Source: Halosegnis longus
GTDB taxonomy: Archaea; Halobacteriota; Halobacteria; Halobacteriales; Haloarculaceae
Length of the DNA: 64,000 nucleotides
Assembly: GCF_009663395.1 (NCBI RefSeq)
Contig: NZ_QKNW01000001.1
Coordinates: 1,860,001-1,924,000, forward strand
Direction: 5' to 3'
Positions 40,653 to 49,579 of this stretch are shown piece after piece. The translations under genes and the position numbers were made by a program. The first letter of the stretch is position 1. Every line of letters begins with the position of its first letter. A model generated the notes under the pieces. That model saw only the letters and a program-made list of their open reading frames with translations. It was not told the DNA's origin and searched no databases.

Positions 40653-41977
40653 GCGGTAGCCCGTATGCACCCCACACGACGAGCGAGACGACCGCGATGC
40701 TGGACGCCGTCGGCGTCGACAGCGAGGAGGCGCTGTTCGACATTCCGGAGTCGGTCCGCTTCGACGGCGAGTTCGGTATCGACGCGAAGAGCGAACAGGC
40801 CGCTCGCCGCGCCGTGGCGTCGAAGCTGGCCGACAACGACGACCTGACCGAGTTCCTCGGGCGGGGCCACTACGACCACTACGTCCCGTCAGTGGTCGAC
40901 CACCTCGCCGACCGCTCGGAGTTCATCACCTCATACACGCAGTACCAGCCCGAGGTCGCACAGGGGTTCCTGCAGGCGCTGTTCGAGTACCAGTCGATGC
41001 TCGTCGAGCTGACCGGGCTCGACGTGGCGAACTGTTCGATGTACGACGCCGCTACGGCCCTCGGCGAGGCCGCGACGCTCGCCGACCGACTGCGCTCGGT
41101 GTCGGGCACGCGCGTGCTCGTCCCCGACCTGTTACACGAGGGTCGCCGCGGCGTCCTCGACAACTACGTCGCCGGCGGCGACCTCACCGTCGAGACGTAC
41201 CCGACGACGGACGGAAACGTCGACCGCGAGGCGCTCGCCGAACGGGTCGACGAGACGACCGCGATGGTGTACGCCGAGAACCCGACCGTCCGGGGCACCA
41301 TCGAGGAGGGTCTCGACACCGTCGGTGACCTCGCCGACGAACACGACGCGCTGTTCACCCTCGGAACCGATATCGTCGCGCTCGCGCTGCTCGAAGAGCC
41401 GGCGAGCGTCGGGGCCGACGTGGTCGTCGGCGACGGGAGCGCGCTCGGTCTCGGCTCCGCCTACGGCTTCGGACTCGGACTGTTCGCCTGCCGCGGGGAC
41501 AGAGAGTTCCTCCGGCAAGTACCGGGACGACTCGTCGGCGCGAGCGAGGACAGCGACGACCGGCGCGCCTACACGCTGACGCTCCAGACGCGCGAACAGC
41601 ACATCCGTCGTGAACGGGCCACCTCGAACATCTGCTCGAATCAGGCGTGGGTCGCACTCCGGACGGCGATGCACGTCGCCTCCCTCGGGCCGGACGGACT
41701 CGTGGAACTGGCAAACGACAGCGTCCGCCGCGCCCGCGAGACAGCCGCCCGACTCGATGCGCTCACAGGCGTACAGGCCCCGGTTCACGACCGCCACCAC
41801 TTCCGCGAGTTCGTCGCGCGCGTCGACCAGCCGGCGGAGGCAATCGCCGCCGACCTCGAAGCCGAGGGGTACGCCGTCCACGCCGTCGGCGACCACGAGA
41901 TTCAGGTCTGCGTGACGGAGACGAACGAGCAGGCACTCGACGGCTTCGTCGCGGCCGTCTCGGAGGTGGTTCGGTGA
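40649..41977 (+). CDS. gcvPA: glycine dehydrogenase (decarboxylating), P-protein subunit 1
   Basis: The N-terminal half of the split P protein, which with GcvPB decarboxylates glycine and hands the aminomethyl group to H. 442 aa. [17 protein letters not shown] matches the GcvPA start, and the [18 protein letters not shown] and [25 protein letters not shown] segments are highly typical. It has a fold type I PLP domain without the PLP Lys, which is in subunit 2. A GGAGGG Shine-Dalgarno lies 6 nt before the ATG, which is unusual among the mostly leaderless genes here. It overlaps gcvPB by 4 bp (GTGA). Confidence 0.95.
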   Translation: MSGSPYAPHTTSETTAMLDAVGVDSEEALFDIPESVRFDGEFGIDAKSEQAARRAVASKLADNDDLTEFLGRGHYDHYVPSVVDHLADRSEFITSYTQYQPEVAQGFLQALFEYQSMLVELTGLDVANCSMYDAATALGEAATLADRLRSVSGTRVLVPDLLHEGRRGVLDNYVAGGDLTVETYPTTDGNVDREALAERVDETTAMVYAENPTVRGTIEEGLDTVGDLADEHDALFTLGTDIVALALLEEPASVGADVVVGDGSALGLGSAYGFGLGLFACRGDREFLRQVPGRLVGASEDSDDRRAYTLTLQTREQHIRRERATSNICSNQAWVALRTAMHVASLGPDGLVELANDSVRRARETAARLDALTGVQAPVHDRHHFREFVARVDQPAEAIAADLEAEGYAVHAVGDHEIQVCVTETNEQALDGFVAAVSEVVR

Positions 41978-43437
41978 GCCAACAAGAAGAGCGGCCGGAC
42001 GCGCAGTCGTCGACGCTCACCTTCGAGCAGGCGTCGTGGGTCGACCCCGACGGCGACCGCTACGAGCCGCTGCTCTCGGAGAAGGGCTCCGAGACCGTCG
42101 AGGTGGACTCCGAGCTTCCGGACGACCTGACGCGCGACTCGCTGGCACTCCCGAATCCGTCCGAGCCGGAACTCGCGCGCCACTACACCCGGCTCTCGGA
42201 GATGAACTACGGCGTCGAGTCCGGTCCGTTCCCGCTCGGCTCCTGTACGATGAAGTACAACCCGAAGTTCACCGAGGACCTCGCGGCGCGGTCGGACGCC
42301 TCGATTCACCCGGACCGCTCCGAGCGGAGCACGCAGGGGACGCTCGGACTCCTGCACGAGCTTCAGACGTATCTCGCCGACATCGGTGGCATGGACGCCG
42401 TCACCCTCCAGCCACCTGCCGGTGCGGCGGGTGAGTTCACGGGCATCCTCGTCGCGAAGGCGTACCACGAAGCCAACGGCGACGAGCGCAGCGAGGTCAT
42501 CATCCCGGAGTCGGCCCACGGGACGAACTTCGCGACCGCCGCGATGGCCGGCTACGACGTGGTCTCGCTCCCCTCGAACGATGCGGGACGCGTCGACACC
42601 GAGGCGCTGGAGGCAGCACTCTCCGAGGAGACGGCTGCGCTCATGTTGACGAATCCGAACACGCTCGGCCTGTTCGAGCGGGACATCGAGGAGATCGCCG
42701 AGATGGTCCACGACGCCGGCGGTATCCTCTACTACGACGGCGCGAACCTGAACGCCTTACTCGGGCGTGCACGCCCCGGCGACATGGGGTTCGACGTGAT
42801 GCACTACAACGTCCACAAGACGTTCGCGACGCCCCACGGCGGCGGTGGCCCCGGAGCCGGCCCGGTCGGCGTGACCGAGGAACTCACGGAGTTCCTGCCG
42901 GACCCACACGTCCGCGCAACGGAGACGGGCTACGAGACCTACACGCCCGACAGCTCGATTGGGAAGGTCCACGGCTACGACGGCAACTGGCTCGTCCTGC
43001 TGAAGGCCCACGCATACATCACCCGGCTCGGCGACGCGGGCCTCGCTGACGCGAGTGCGAAGGCCGTGCTCAACGCCAACTATCTGGCAGAGCAGATCGA
43101 CTACGAGATCCCGTTCGGCCCCTTCCACCACGAGTTCGTCGCGTCGGCGGGCGAGCAGGACGCCGCCGACGCCGCAAAGCGGATGCTCGATTTCGGCGTC
43201 CATCCCCCGACGACGAAGTGGCCCGAAATCGTTCCCGAGGCGCTGATGACGGAACCGACCGAAATCGAGTCGAAGCGCACGCTCGACCAGCTCGCGGCGG
43301 CGTTCAACGCGGCGAGCGCCAGCGACACCGACACCATCGAGCACGCGCCGAGCCGCACCGCTGCCGGGCGTATCGACCAGACGAGCGCGGCGCGGAACCC
43401 ACGGCTCTCGTGGCAGGCGCTCGAAGAAGAGGAGTAG
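41974..43437 (+). CDS. gcvPB: glycine dehydrogenase (decarboxylating), P-protein subunit 2
   Basis: The PLP-carrying half of the split P protein, 487 aa. The start is a GTG overlapping the gcvPA stop. [22 protein letters not shown] (residues 77-98) and [19 protein letters not shown] (278-296) are hallmarks; Lys282 is the PLP Schiff-base residue. It has a C-terminal extension past 450 that is acidic and low in complexity. With gcvT, gcvH and gcvPA this completes P1, P2, T and H within 4.6 kb; only L is missing. Confidence 0.96.
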   Translation: MSQQEERPDAQSSTLTFEQASWVDPDGDRYEPLLSEKGSETVEVDSELPDDLTRDSLALPNPSEPELARHYTRLSEMNYGVESGPFPLGSCTMKYNPKFTEDLAARSDASIHPDRSERSTQGTLGLLHELQTYLADIGGMDAVTLQPPAGAAGEFTGILVAKAYHEANGDERSEVIIPESAHGTNFATAAMAGYDVVSLPSNDAGRVDTEALEAALSEETAALMLTNPNTLGLFERDIEEIAEMVHDAGGILYYDGANLNALLGRARPGDMGFDVMHYNVHKTFATPHGGGGPGAGPVGVTEELTEFLPDPHVRATETGYETYTPDSSIGKVHGYDGNWLVLLKAHAYITRLGDAGLADASAKAVLNANYLAEQIDYEIPFGPFHHEFVASAGEQDAADAAKRMLDFGVHPPTTKWPEIVPEALMTEPTEIESKRTLDQLAAAFNAASASDTDTIEHAPSRTAAGRIDQTSAARNPRLSWQALEEEE

Positions 43438-43441
43438 TCGC

Positions 43442-43618
43442 TTACGCGGCGTTCGTGTCGACCGCCGTCCCGCCGTTCGCGATACGGACGAACCCGTACT
43501 CACAATCCGGGCAGTGCCACTTCACCTTCGTGCCGAGATGGACCTTCATCGCGGCCGCACGGTAGAACGTCTTCTCCTCGCCACACTCCGGGCAGTCGCG
43601 GTCGAGTTCGAGGCTCAT
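43442..43618 (-). CDS. small zinc-ribbon protein
   Basis: A 58-aa protein with CPECG (Cys9 and Cys12) and CPDCEYG (about 36-42), two CxxC knuckles 24 residues apart, forming a treble-clef or ribbon. Residues between are basic (MKVHLGTKVKWH). Similar small zinc ribbons are widespread in haloarchaea and often of unknown function. Ends 4 bp from the convergent gcvPB stop. Longer upstream starts in the frame give unlikely sequence. Confidence 0.8.
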   Translation of the reverse strand: MSLELDRDCPECGEEKTFYRAAAMKVHLGTKVKWHCPDCEYGFVRIANGGTAVDTNAA

Positions 43619-43772
43619 ACGCGTACTCTCGTCGCCGGCTACCTGAACGTACCGGATTCTGGCGTCGAGCGCCGATAAACGACATGTCGGGATACGAAAA
43701 CTGCAGTCGGCTGTTTCTTGACGCCCGCCGTCGAATCCGTGGTATGCACGCCGCAATCAGACCGCTTTCGAC

Positions 43773-44207
43773 ATGAGCCGAGCCCATCGCCTCGCCGACA
43801 GCGTCGCGACCCTCGACCGACTTCCACTCGCGCGGCTCGCGCTCGCCGTGACGATTACCCTCGCCGGCGTCCACAAGCTCGTTGCGCCGGCTCCGTGGGA
43901 CGCGATGGTCGTTCCGTCGTGGGCCGACCTGCTGTTGCCCGTCTCGGTTCGGACGTGGACGCTCGCGAACGCAGCCGGAGAGCTACTCGTCGGGCTCCTG
44001 TTGTTCACCGACCGCTACACCGCGCCGCTCGCGGCGTTCGTCCTCCTCTCGCTGTCGGGGACGCTCTGTTACATCGCGCTCGTCGCGGCGACGGGCGCGA
44101 GCGTCGGCGTTGCGACAGAACTGCTCGTCATTATCGCGATTCACGATATCGGACTCGCGGGGCTCGCTGCACGCGTTACGCTCGACGCGCTCACACGCGA
44201 CTCTTGA
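43773..44207 (+). CDS. DoxX-family membrane protein
   Basis: A 144-aa protein with four TM helices (about 20-38, 60-82, 88-108, 113-135). The pattern ARLALAVTITLAGVHKLVAP followed by ANAAGELLVGLLLF resembles the DoxX/DoxD family, in which small membrane subunits accompany oxidoreductases or quinone-linked enzymes. The C-terminus overlaps the convergent VOC gene by 17 bp. Function unknown here; other four-helix families would look similar. Confidence 0.65.
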   Translation: MSRAHRLADSVATLDRLPLARLALAVTITLAGVHKLVAPAPWDAMVVPSWADLLLPVSVRTWTLANAAGELLVGLLLFTDRYTAPLAAFVLLSLSGTLCYIALVAATGASVGVATELLVIIAIHDIGLAGLAARVTLDALTRDS

Positions 44208-44583
44208 GTTCGACCCGGTAGCCGAACGGGTCGCGCACGTACACCGCGCCCGCGACGCCCGTCGCACCGAGCGGCGAATCGAGTTCCGTCTCGATATCGA
44301 CGCCGGCCTCCGTGAGCTGTGACTTCACCGCCTCGATGTCCTCCTCGACGACGATACAGAGGTGGTCGTAGTTCACCGCCTCCTGCGGCTCGAAGTCGTC
44401 GGTCGGCCAGAGGTGGACGACGCCCGTCGCGGAGAGGCGCACGTCGAAGAACGGCTTCTCGCCCGCCTCGTAGAGGTCGTCTTCGATTCGAAAGCCGAGC
44501 TTCTGCTCGTAGAACTCCCGTGCCGACTGTTTCCCGTCGGCCGGCACGTTCAGATTCACGTGGTCGATGTGGCTCGCCTGCAT
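44191..44583 (-). CDS. VOC-superfamily (glyoxalase/dioxygenase-like) protein
   Basis: A 130-aa two-module beta-alpha-beta-beta-beta protein. HIDHVNLNVP (5-14) holds the first metal His. FFDVRLSATGVVHLWP near 45-60, the second-module NYDHLCIVVEED near 71-82, and VRDPFGYRVELKS at the end are standard VOC elements; the last Glu is a likely ligand. Substrate may be a lactoylglutathione-type, methylmalonyl-CoA epimerase-type or aromatic compound. A haloarchaeal methylmalonyl-CoA epimerase is also a VOC protein of about this length, so that activity is worth testing given the neighbouring pathway genes. Confidence 0.85.
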   Translation of the reverse strand: MQASHIDHVNLNVPADGKQSAREFYEQKLGFRIEDDLYEAGEKPFFDVRLSATGVVHLWPTDDFEPQEAVNYDHLCIVVEEDIEAVKSQLTEAGVDIETELDSPLGATGVAGAVYVRDPFGYRVELKSRV

Positions 44584-44638
44584 ACCCGCCGTTGGAACGC
44601 GCCGGCAGAAAAGCTGTTCCGCCGCCGCCGTGGGTGCG

Positions 44639-44646
44639 AATTAAAC
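44639..44646 (+). promoter_or_regulatory. TATA element of the cobalamin adenosyltransferase gene
   Basis: AATTAAAC centred about 28 nt upstream of the ATG at 44670, preceded by BRE-like GTGCG. Confidence 0.55.
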
Positions 44647-44669
44647 CGCCGGCGGCCGTACCCCGACGT

Positions 44670-45206
44670 ATGAAGGTGTACACCGGCCGCGGTGACGAGG
44701 GAATGACCGACCTCCGAGACATGTCCCGCGTCTCGAAGACCAGCTTCCGCATCGAGGCGTACGGCACCGTCGACGAGGCGAACTCCGCCATCGGCGTGCT
44801 CCGGCCCTCGGGGTACGACGACGTGGACGAACAGCTGCGCGAGATACAGAACCACCTCCACATCGTGCAGGCGGACCTCGCGACGCCCGACCCGGAAGAC
44901 GAGGAGACGCCCCACCTCCAGCCGGAACACACCGAGTGGCTGGAGGAGCTTATCGACGGCTACGACGACGAACTGGAGCCGCTGGAGTCGTTCATCCTCC
45001 CGAGCGGGAGCGACGTGGGCGCACGGCTCCACCAGGCCCGCGCCATCTGTCGGCGCGCCGAACGCCGGTGTGTCGACCTCGCCGGCGACGAACCAATCAA
45101 CGCCGAGGTGGTCGCGTATCTGAACCGGCTCTCCGACGCACTGTTCGTCCTCGCGCGTGTCGTGAACGCACGCGACGGCATCGAAGAGGAGTCGCCGCAG
45201 TACTGA
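44670..45206 (+). CDS. PduO-type ATP:cob(I)alamin adenosyltransferase
   Basis: Makes adenosylcobalamin, the cofactor of methylmalonyl-CoA mutase. 178 aa. The N-terminal ATP loop YTGRGDEGMTDL (4-15) and RVSKTS are typical. RRAERRCVDL near 127-136 with LNRLSDALFVLAR near 152-164 completes the PduO signature. It starts at 44670 because the family N-terminus begins MKVYTxxGDxG and a promoter fits. Supplies the mutase whose small subunit is at 19021. Followed by tRNA-Val. Confidence 0.94.
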   Translation: MKVYTGRGDEGMTDLRDMSRVSKTSFRIEAYGTVDEANSAIGVLRPSGYDDVDEQLREIQNHLHIVQADLATPDPEDEETPHLQPEHTEWLEELIDGYDDELEPLESFILPSGSDVGARLHQARAICRRAERRCVDLAGDEPINAEVVAYLNRLSDALFVLARVVNARDGIEEESPQY

Positions 45207-45221
45207 GTCACCGAAGCGTAG

Positions 45222-45229
45222 TTCTTAAG
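45222..45229 (+). promoter_or_regulatory. probable tRNA-Val promoter
   Basis: TTCTTAAG centred 30 nt upstream of the tRNA 5' end, with purine-rich CCGAAGCGTA just before it. Confidence 0.5.
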
Positions 45230-45255
45230 CATAGCCACGGGGTACGAACGAGCAC

Positions 45256-45330
45256 GGGTTGGTGGTCTAGTCCGGTTATGACACCTCCTTCACACGGAGG
45301 AAGCCGGCGGTTCAAATCCGCCCCGACCCA
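45256..45330 (+). tRNA. tRNA-Val (anticodon CAC)
   Basis: A 75-nt cloverleaf. Acceptor GGGTTGG pairs with CCGACCC (one T-G). The anticodon stem CCTCC/GGAGG with loop TTCACAC gives anticodon CAC (45291-45293), reading GTG. The T-arm GGCGG/CCGCC has loop TTCAAAT. Discriminator A; CCA not encoded; no intron. Confidence 0.94.
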
Positions 45331-45363
45331 TCCGTTTACTTCCTATCCCCTCAGTAGTGAATC

Positions 45364-45403
45364 GCAAGAGGGCAGTACATCGACGTTGCACCCCTCTTGC
45401 AAC
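45364..45403 (+). repeat. overlapping inverted repeats with alternative pairings
   Basis: Stem A: GCAAGAGGG (45364-45372) with CCCTCTTGC (45392-45400), perfect 9 bp, 19-nt loop. Stem B: GTTGCA (45385-45390) with TGCAAC (45398-45403), perfect 6 bp, 7-nt loop. B uses bases of A's right arm, so only one can form at a time. Confidence 0.55.
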
Positions 45404-45667
45404 CCGTGAAGCTCCGAACGTCTCGCCGAGTGATGTCTGAGACGCGTCGACGAACAGACCCGTGGGTTCGACAGCGGGGGTTCCTCCCAGAACGGGCGAG
45501 GAGATAACGTGCCAGCGAGCACTGCGAGTGTGACGAACAGCGTCTGCTGAGAGCGGGCGACGAGGTGGCGGTAATCTGTCCGTTGTGTCGAGAGGACACG
45601 CTGGGCGGCTGTGTCCGGTTTTTCGGCCAGGTCGTCGCGCCTGTCATCTCTCAATCGAGCGGTTCTG

Positions 45668-45672
45668 AAAAA
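45668..45672 (-). terminator. T5 tract after the secreted-protein gene
   Basis: TTTTT on the minus strand about 21 nt past the stop at 45693. Possible terminator. Confidence 0.35.
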
Positions 45673-45692
45673 GGGCGTTCGGCCTGTGTGCG

Positions 45693-46301
45693 TTAGCTGC
45701 TCGTCGTGTTTGCCGTCCCGCTGCCGCTGGTGCTGCTCGCGACGTTGCTCACGGTCACGACGAACGTCGTCTGGAACATACCGGGCTTGGTCGCGAGCTG
45801 GTTCGACTGGCCGTCGAACAGGGTCACGTCGACGGTGAGTTCGACGGTCCGACTGTTGTCCCCGCCGTCGGTGTTGGCGTCGAAGTTCCCACCGTTGAGC
45901 ATCCCACCGTTGTTACTCAACAGGCCAGCCGTGTCGAGCGTGTGGGTGACACTCCCCGTCTTTCCCGGCGTCGAGACGGCCTTCGTCGTCTGAATCGCCT
46001 GGCCGGTAGCCGTTGACGACTGGCTGTTCACGTCTGTCGAGGCCGTGACGACGTACTCGATTTCTGCCACGTCGGACTCCTGTCCGTCCCAGTCGATGGT
46101 GAACTCCGGTGCAATCTCCAGTGTCGTCAACGTCCCGTCGTTGCTCGAGGTCGACGTATCGGCTGCGGTGAACTCACCTGCGACCGCAGACTGGGAGCTG
46201 GCGGCGATAGCGCCGACGCCGGTCCCGGCAGCAACAAAAACGCCGGCGGCACTCTTCAGCACGGTTCGACGGTCGAGGACGGAGCGTTGGGGGGTGTCCA
46301 T
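45693..46301 (-). CDS. Tat-exported Ser/Thr/Asn-rich protein of unknown function
   Basis: A 202-aa protein with a twin-arginine signal (DRRTVLKSAAG at 10-20), a hydrophobic stretch and AVAG/E cleavage near 41. The mature region (about 42-202) is acidic and rich in Ser, Thr, Asn and Gly with beta-strand periodicity (TLEIAPEFTIDW; VAEIEYVVTAS; TVELTVDVTLFDG; TTFVVTVSNVAS), like a secreted beta-sandwich. No Cys, so no lipobox. The C-terminus SSTSGSGTANTTSS is low-complexity and could be O-glycosylated. A TTTTATC TATA element fits the start. I recognise no family; lies next to tRNA-Val and another orphan gene. Confidence 0.72.
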   Translation of the reverse strand: MDTPQRSVLDRRTVLKSAAGVFVAAGTGVGAIAASSQSAVAGEFTAADTSTSSNDGTLTTLEIAPEFTIDWDGQESDVAEIEYVVTASTDVNSQSSTATGQAIQTTKAVSTPGKTGSVTHTLDTAGLLSNNGGMLNGGNFDANTDGGDNSRTVELTVDVTLFDGQSNQLATKPGMFQTTFVVTVSNVASSTSGSGTANTTSS

Positions 46302-46325
46302 GCCACAGCCGACGCATGAGCGACG

Positions 46326-46332
46326 GATAAAA
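46326..46332 (-). promoter_or_regulatory. TATA element of the secreted-protein gene
   Basis: TTTTATC on the minus strand, centred 28 nt upstream of the ATG at 46301. Confidence 0.55.
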
Positions 46333-46375
46333 CACGGGTGTCAGATGCGGTACCTGCCGGTCTCCTCTGCAGCCG

Positions 46376-47029
46376 CTACGTGAACGGCCCGTCGGCGAGC
46401 AGTTCGTCGAGACTCGCCTCGTCCTCGGTCGGCGGCGGCGAGTCAACCGGGTCGTCCGGCGATGGCGACTCGCTGGTGTCGGGCATCACCTCGACGACGG
46501 TGTCCTCGTGGTCCGCCGCCGCGAGGATATCGCCGACGACGGCTCCCGGAAGTTCGACGGACAGCACGGTGACGATACTCGCTGCCGCCCCGAGGTCGCG
46601 ACAGTCGACTGCTGCGCGGTGGGCGCGCACCATCGCGGCCAACTGCTCGTCGGTGACGTTGAGCGTCGGCTTCAGCTCTCGCCACCGCTCGGCCGGGAAG
46701 ACGACGGTGACGACGTCGTCGTCGACGGACACCGGCGTCACGAGGGTTCCGTCGGCGGCCGTCGCGGCGGTGAGCCAGCGGCCCAGCGCGGCGCGATTTC
46801 GCTGTGTCCACCGGTGAAGTCCATCCAGCAGTCGGACGAGCGAGGGTTCGCCGTCGGCGGTCTCGTCGTAGACGGCTGTTTCACGGGCTCGCTCGACTGC
46901 TTCCGGCGGGACGGGGGCGGCAAACGGCTCGACCGCGGCTCCCGGCTCCGGTGTTGGCTCTGGCGTCGAACGGTCGGAAAACTGGTCGCGAACTCGGTCC
47001 CTGAGGTGGGTGAACAGTGAGTCGGGCAT
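46376..47029 (-). CDS. hypothetical soluble protein
   Basis: A 217-aa protein, unrecognised. Residues 1-55 are Pro/Glu-rich (PEPTPEPGAAVEPFAAPVPPEAV). A compact middle domain (about 60-175) has alternating helices and strands (LLDGLHRWTQRNRAALGRWLT; DDDVVTVVFPAERWRELKP; LGAAASIVTVLSVELPGAVV). A Ser/Asp/Pro-rich acidic tail closes it. No TM, signal or catalytic motif. An upstream start at 47098 is possible but adds unlikely sequence; TATA-like GAATCTATC at about 47053-47061 fits 47029. Same strand as the secreted-protein gene, so possibly one operon (74-bp gap, but the second gene has its own TATA). Confidence 0.68.
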   Translation of the reverse strand: MPDSLFTHLRDRVRDQFSDRSTPEPTPEPGAAVEPFAAPVPPEAVERARETAVYDETADGEPSLVRLLDGLHRWTQRNRAALGRWLTAATAADGTLVTPVSVDDDVVTVVFPAERWRELKPTLNVTDEQLAAMVRAHRAAVDCRDLGAAASIVTVLSVELPGAVVGDILAAADHEDTVVEVMPDTSESPSPDDPVDSPPPTEDEASLDELLADGPFT

Positions 47030-47161
47030 CTGTAGGGGGTAACGTCGACGCGGGATAGATTCACCACAGCGACAGCCCAATAAATGTGTTGTGGTCACTG
47101 TGTCCTATCGCGGACAACAGCCGACGCAAGCCCCAAGCGTGTCTGCTCCTATACTACGGAT

Positions 47162-48505
47162 ATGCGGTCCATTCCGACACCACCCGACGCTGGTGTCATC
47201 GACGCGGTACGGTTCGGCACCGACACGTTCCGGTATCTCGACGGTATCCAGACCCGGTACGACGACGCGCTCCAGATTCCGATTCCGACGCGACCGCCGC
47301 TGGTCATCGTGACGAATCCGACGCTGGCGCGCGACCTGCTCTCGCGACCCGACGACTTCGGACGGGTCCCCGCCCGCGAGACGGACTCACTCATCGCCTC
47401 ACAGGGGCTCGTTCAAAGCGAGGGCGAACTGTGGGAACAGCAACGCTCCGTCGTCGCGCCGGCCTTCTCCGGACGGCAGGTCGCGGCGTACGCCGACACC
47501 GTCGGCAGACGCGTCGAGGCGCTCGCCGAGGAGTGGGCCGACCGCGACGACGACGATATCGACCTCCACCGCGAGATGACGACGCTCACGGTCCGGGTCG
47601 CGACCGAGGTGTTACTCGGCAAGGACATCGGCCGCGAACGCGCCGTCGAGTTCCACGAGTGGATGGCGGTCGCCGGCGAGGAGCTGGAGTTCGGCATCGA
47701 CATCGCCACGCCGGAGTGGCTCCCGACGCGCGTCTCTCCGGCCTTCCGTGAGGCCGCGGCCAACATCCGCGGGCTGGCGGAGGACATGATCGAAGACCGT
47801 CGCGAGTCGCTCGCGAACGGCGAGCACACCGGCCCGCCGGATATGCTCACCATCCTCATCCAGCGCGAGGACGACCCCGACGTGGAGTACCCGGAAAACC
47901 AGATTCGCGACGAGGTGGCGACGTTCCTCATCGCCGGCCACGAAACCACGGCGTTGAGTCTCACCTACACGCTCGCGCTGCTGTCTGACAACCCCGAGGT
48001 TCGCGAGTCGGTTCGCACCGAAGCACGCGGGGTCATCGGCGACGGCCCGCTCGACCACGACGACGTGGACCGACTGCCGGCGACACAGCGTGCCTACAAC
48101 GAGTCGCTCCGGCTGTACCCGCCCGCGTGGGGGGTGTTCCGGCAGGCCAACCACGCGACCGACCTCGGCGACTACGACGTGCCCGACGGCGCGGCGACCA
48201 TCGTCCCGCTGTGGTCGATTCACCGCGACGCGCGCCACTTCGAATCGCCCGACAGCTTCGACCCGAGCCGGTGGGAGCGGCGTTCGCCGACCAGCGTCGA
48301 CGCCTACTTCCCCTTCTCGACCGGCCCACACGCCTGTATCGGGCGAAGCTTCGCGCTCTCGGGCGCGACGCTCGCGCTCGCGCGACTCGTCGCCGACTTC
48401 GACGTGGATGTGCCCCCCGGCGCGCTCGATGACCTCCGGCTCACGCCGACGCTGCGCCCGCGCGACGGCGTCCCGGCGACGCTCTCGACGCCCGACGACA
48501 GGTAG
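47162..48505 (+). CDS. cytochrome P450
   Basis: A haem-thiolate monooxygenase, 447 aa, soluble type. I-helix AGHETTAL (oxygen-binding Thr), K-helix ESLRL (ExxR), and the haem loop FSTGPHACIG with ligand Cys392. It lacks an N-terminal TM, as usual for bacterial and archaeal P450s. Redox partners (ferredoxin and reductase) are not adjacent. CYP174-type P450s are known in haloarchaea, but assignment to a CYP family needs identity values. Substrate is unknown. The start at 47162 gives MRSIPTPPD; a longer frame starting at 47084 reads through an AT-rich promoter element (AATAAATG near 47079). Confidence 0.92.
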   Translation: MRSIPTPPDAGVIDAVRFGTDTFRYLDGIQTRYDDALQIPIPTRPPLVIVTNPTLARDLLSRPDDFGRVPARETDSLIASQGLVQSEGELWEQQRSVVAPAFSGRQVAAYADTVGRRVEALAEEWADRDDDDIDLHREMTTLTVRVATEVLLGKDIGRERAVEFHEWMAVAGEELEFGIDIATPEWLPTRVSPAFREAAANIRGLAEDMIEDRRESLANGEHTGPPDMLTILIQREDDPDVEYPENQIRDEVATFLIAGHETTALSLTYTLALLSDNPEVRESVRTEARGVIGDGPLDHDDVDRLPATQRAYNESLRLYPPAWGVFRQANHATDLGDYDVPDGAATIVPLWSIHRDARHFESPDSFDPSRWERRSPTSVDAYFPFSTGPHACIGRSFALSGATLALARLVADFDVDVPPGALDDLRLTPTLRPRDGVPATLSTPDDR

Positions 48506-48510
48506 TGCGA

Positions 48511-48515
48511 TTTAA
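48511..48515 (+). promoter_or_regulatory. TATA element of the 48542 membrane protein gene
   Basis: TTTAA, in GCGATTTAACAG, centred 28-29 nt upstream of the ATG at 48542 and just after the P450 stop. Confidence 0.5.
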
Positions 48516-48541
48516 CAGCACGCGACGAGTTTCCCCGACCG

Positions 48542-49567
48542 ATGGGGAGCGACATCGGAGGCGATGGACTGCGACGGTGGCTGCTCGTCACCGGGAACCG
48601 CCGAGCGGTAACCGTGTTTCTCGTCGTCTCGCTGTACGTCGCGATGTTCCCACTCAGCGTCTTCGACCAGGCCGGCGTCAACCCGATTTTCGGCGAGCGA
48701 AGCTCGGTCGCCGCCCTGTTGAACACACTGCTGTCGGGTGTCATCCTGCTCGTCTCCGTCGTCGTCTCGATTGCCTCGCTGTTCACCTCACAGGAGCTGT
48801 CGCCCGTCGGTCGCCAGCGCGAGCGCGTCGACTCCTCCCACGAGTTCCGCCACGAGACGGAGTCGATACTCGACCGCGAGGTGAGTCCCGTCCGACCGAG
48901 CGCGTTTCTCCGGGCGATTACGCAGGCGGTCCTCCAGCGGGCACAGGAGATTCGCGACAGCATCGACGGCGACGACCACGTCAAACCGGCCGACGATGAG
49001 CCAGACGGGCTACAGTCGGCTATCGACAGCTACGTCGACCGCGTGGCAGACGACACCGAACGCGTGAACCAGACGCTCGGCAGCGACGACACCGACACAT
49101 TCGGGATGTTGCTCGCTGCCTTGGAGTACAACTACGCCGAGCATCTGTACGAGATTCGGCGGCTCCAGTCCGACTACGAGGACCAGCTCACCGACGAGAC
49201 GAGCGAACTCATCGACGAACTCGAGGACGCGCTCAGGTTCTTCCTCACCGCTCGCGAGTACTTCAAGTCGCTGTACCTCGAACGGGAGTTCTCGAACCTG
49301 ACGAAAGACCACATCTACGTCTCCTTGCCGACCATCGTCGTCGTCTCCTACGCCATTCTGGCGGTCGACCTCGAGGCCGTCACCGGAACGGCGTTCGGTC
49401 TCTCCTACATCCTGCTGTTTGCGGGTGCGGCCTACTCGCTCGCGCTCACGCCGTTCGTCGTCCTGACGGCGTACGTGCTCCGGGTGGCGACCGTCGCACG
49501 CAACACCGTCTCCTCCGGCCCGTTCATCTTGGCCCACGAGGAGGCGGACGTGGAAACGAAAGAGTAG
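48542..49567 (+). CDS. membrane protein with large soluble middle domain, function unknown
   Basis: A 341-aa protein: TM1 about 24-45, TM2 about 58-82, a soluble acidic helical middle (83-265, including LQSDYEDQLTDETSELIDELEDALRFF, coiled-coil-like), then two C-terminal TM helices about 268-290 and 295-325. The topology resembles a four-helix membrane module with a cytoplasmic or external helical head, like some chaperone or chemosensory adaptors, but no family is recognised. Convergent with sucD (12-bp gap). Own promoter suggests it is independent of the P450. Confidence 0.75.
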   Translation: MGSDIGGDGLRRWLLVTGNRRAVTVFLVVSLYVAMFPLSVFDQAGVNPIFGERSSVAALLNTLLSGVILLVSVVVSIASLFTSQELSPVGRQRERVDSSHEFRHETESILDREVSPVRPSAFLRAITQAVLQRAQEIRDSIDGDDHVKPADDEPDGLQSAIDSYVDRVADDTERVNQTLGSDDTDTFGMLLAALEYNYAEHLYEIRRLQSDYEDQLTDETSELIDELEDALRFFLTAREYFKSLYLEREFSNLTKDHIYVSLPTIVVVSYAILAVDLEAVTGTAFGLSYILLFAGAAYSLALTPFVVLTAYVLRVATVARNTVSSGPFILAHEEADVETKE

Positions 49568-49579
49568 CCGCGAGACCGC

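Larger units (their letters stand above)
45331..45692. other. 362-bp gene-free region after tRNA-Val
   Basis: The longest intergenic stretch in the window. No open frame here looks coding; a 103-codon frame on the minus strand (45343-45654) has atypical Arg/Ser-rich composition. It contains two mutually exclusive inverted repeats (45364-45403) and, at its right end, a T5 tract on the minus strand that could terminate the secreted-protein gene. A small RNA or a decayed gene is possible. Confidence 0.6.

Noticed and set aside
45343-45654. 103-residue minus-strand frame after tRNA-Val
   Set aside because: Composition (Arg, Ser, Leu) is unlike the acidic proteins here, with no motif and no promoter; treated as noncoding.
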